NCBI GenBank assembly: GCA_018646565.1
Contig: JABGUO010000515.1
Location: forward strand, 1 to 6,441
Length of the DNA: 6,441 nt
From: Opitutia bacterium
Lineage (GTDB): Bacteria > Verrucomicrobiota > Verrucomicrobiia > Opitutales > Seribacteraceae
Reading direction: 5' to 3'
Below, one piece after another: positions 6,286 to 6,441 of the stretch; the stretch's first letter is position 1; the number at the start of each line of letters is the position of its first letter. Position numbers and translations under genes: made by a program. The notes under the pieces were generated by a model. That model was not told where the DNA came from, ran no database searches, and saw nothing but the letters and a program-made list of their open reading frames with translations.

Positions 6286-6441
6286 TTAGTCATTCCATTT
6301 GTACCAAGATTGATTCTCATATCCGTAGATAAATGTACTTTCTGCCAAGGTTTCATTAGGGAAATAAAACCAGCCATTTACAGACTCATTAGAGAGATAA
6401 AGCATGTTGGGGAGCTCTTGGCTCATCCAAAACCAGCCGAT
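6286..6441 (-). CDS. C-terminal end of an aromatic-rich protein, N-terminus outside window
   Basis: An open frame enters from the right edge and ends at TAA after 51 residues. Aromatic residues are very frequent: GWFWMS (2-7), GWFYFP (23-28), FIYGYE (37-42) and SWYKW (45-49), separated by polar Asn/Ser/Glu stretches. The order Gly-Trp-Phe-Trp, then Leu-Tyr, then Gly-Trp-Phe-Tyr, then a terminal Trp-Tyr-Lys-Trp recalls a short tail I associate with the C-termini of large surface or secreted proteins in marine Verrucomicrobiota; I know no assigned function. The alternative is the end of an outer-membrane or beta-propeller-like protein. No terminator-like hairpin with a T run is evident after it. 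The whole protein cannot be characterised from this fragment. Confidence 0.75.
   Translation of the reverse strand: MGWFWMSQELPNMLYLSNESVNGWFYFPNETLAESTFIYGYENQSWYKWND

Overview
The window reads as a piece of a bacterial chromosome in which every supported gene lies on the minus strand. It suggests a marine Verrucomicrobiota-like (PVC group) bacterium. The grounds are a secreted formylglycine sulfatase next to a secreted two-domain esterase-like hydrolase, an aromatic-rich C-terminal tail of a kind I associate with marine Verrucomicrobiota, moderate-to-low GC, and start codons that mostly lack a Shine-Dalgarno sequence. The assignment is an inference from gene style; no marker gene is present.

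In the direction of transcription (right to left) the layout is as follows. (1) 6441-6286 is the last 51 codons of a Trp/Tyr-rich protein whose body lies outside the window. (2) 6252-6127 is an uncertain 41-codon ORF in an AT-rich spacer. (3) 6090-5911 is a 59-residue predicted lipoprotein resembling YnbE, closed by a strong stem-loop at 5898-5865. (4) 5807-4554 is a clear AvtA-type valine-pyruvate aminotransferase that starts with GTG behind a GGAG ribosome binding site. (5) 4503-2653 is an exported alpha/beta hydrolase with a C-terminal beta-rich domain. (6) 2559-1270 is a Xaa-Pro aminopeptidase (PepP, M24B). (7) 1238-1 is an exported sulfatase with its C-terminus cut off by the window edge.

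Genes 4-7 are codirectional with gaps of 50, 93 and 31 bases and may be one transcript, although the pepP start shows signs of its own promoter. The cluster joins two cytoplasmic amino-acid or peptide enzymes (AvtA, PepP) to two exported hydrolases that would suit sulfated or acylated polysaccharide breakdown. No transporter, SusC/SusD pair, regulator or glycoside hydrolase is visible, so a polysaccharide-utilisation locus cannot be claimed.

I found no CRISPR array, tRNA, rRNA, insertion sequence, phage gene or recognisable defence system, and nothing that amounts to a clear new multi-gene system. The parts least explained by known families are the small YnbE-like lipoprotein without visible YdbH or YdbL partners, the C-terminal domain of the hydrolase, the 41-codon ORF, and the aromatic-rich tail.
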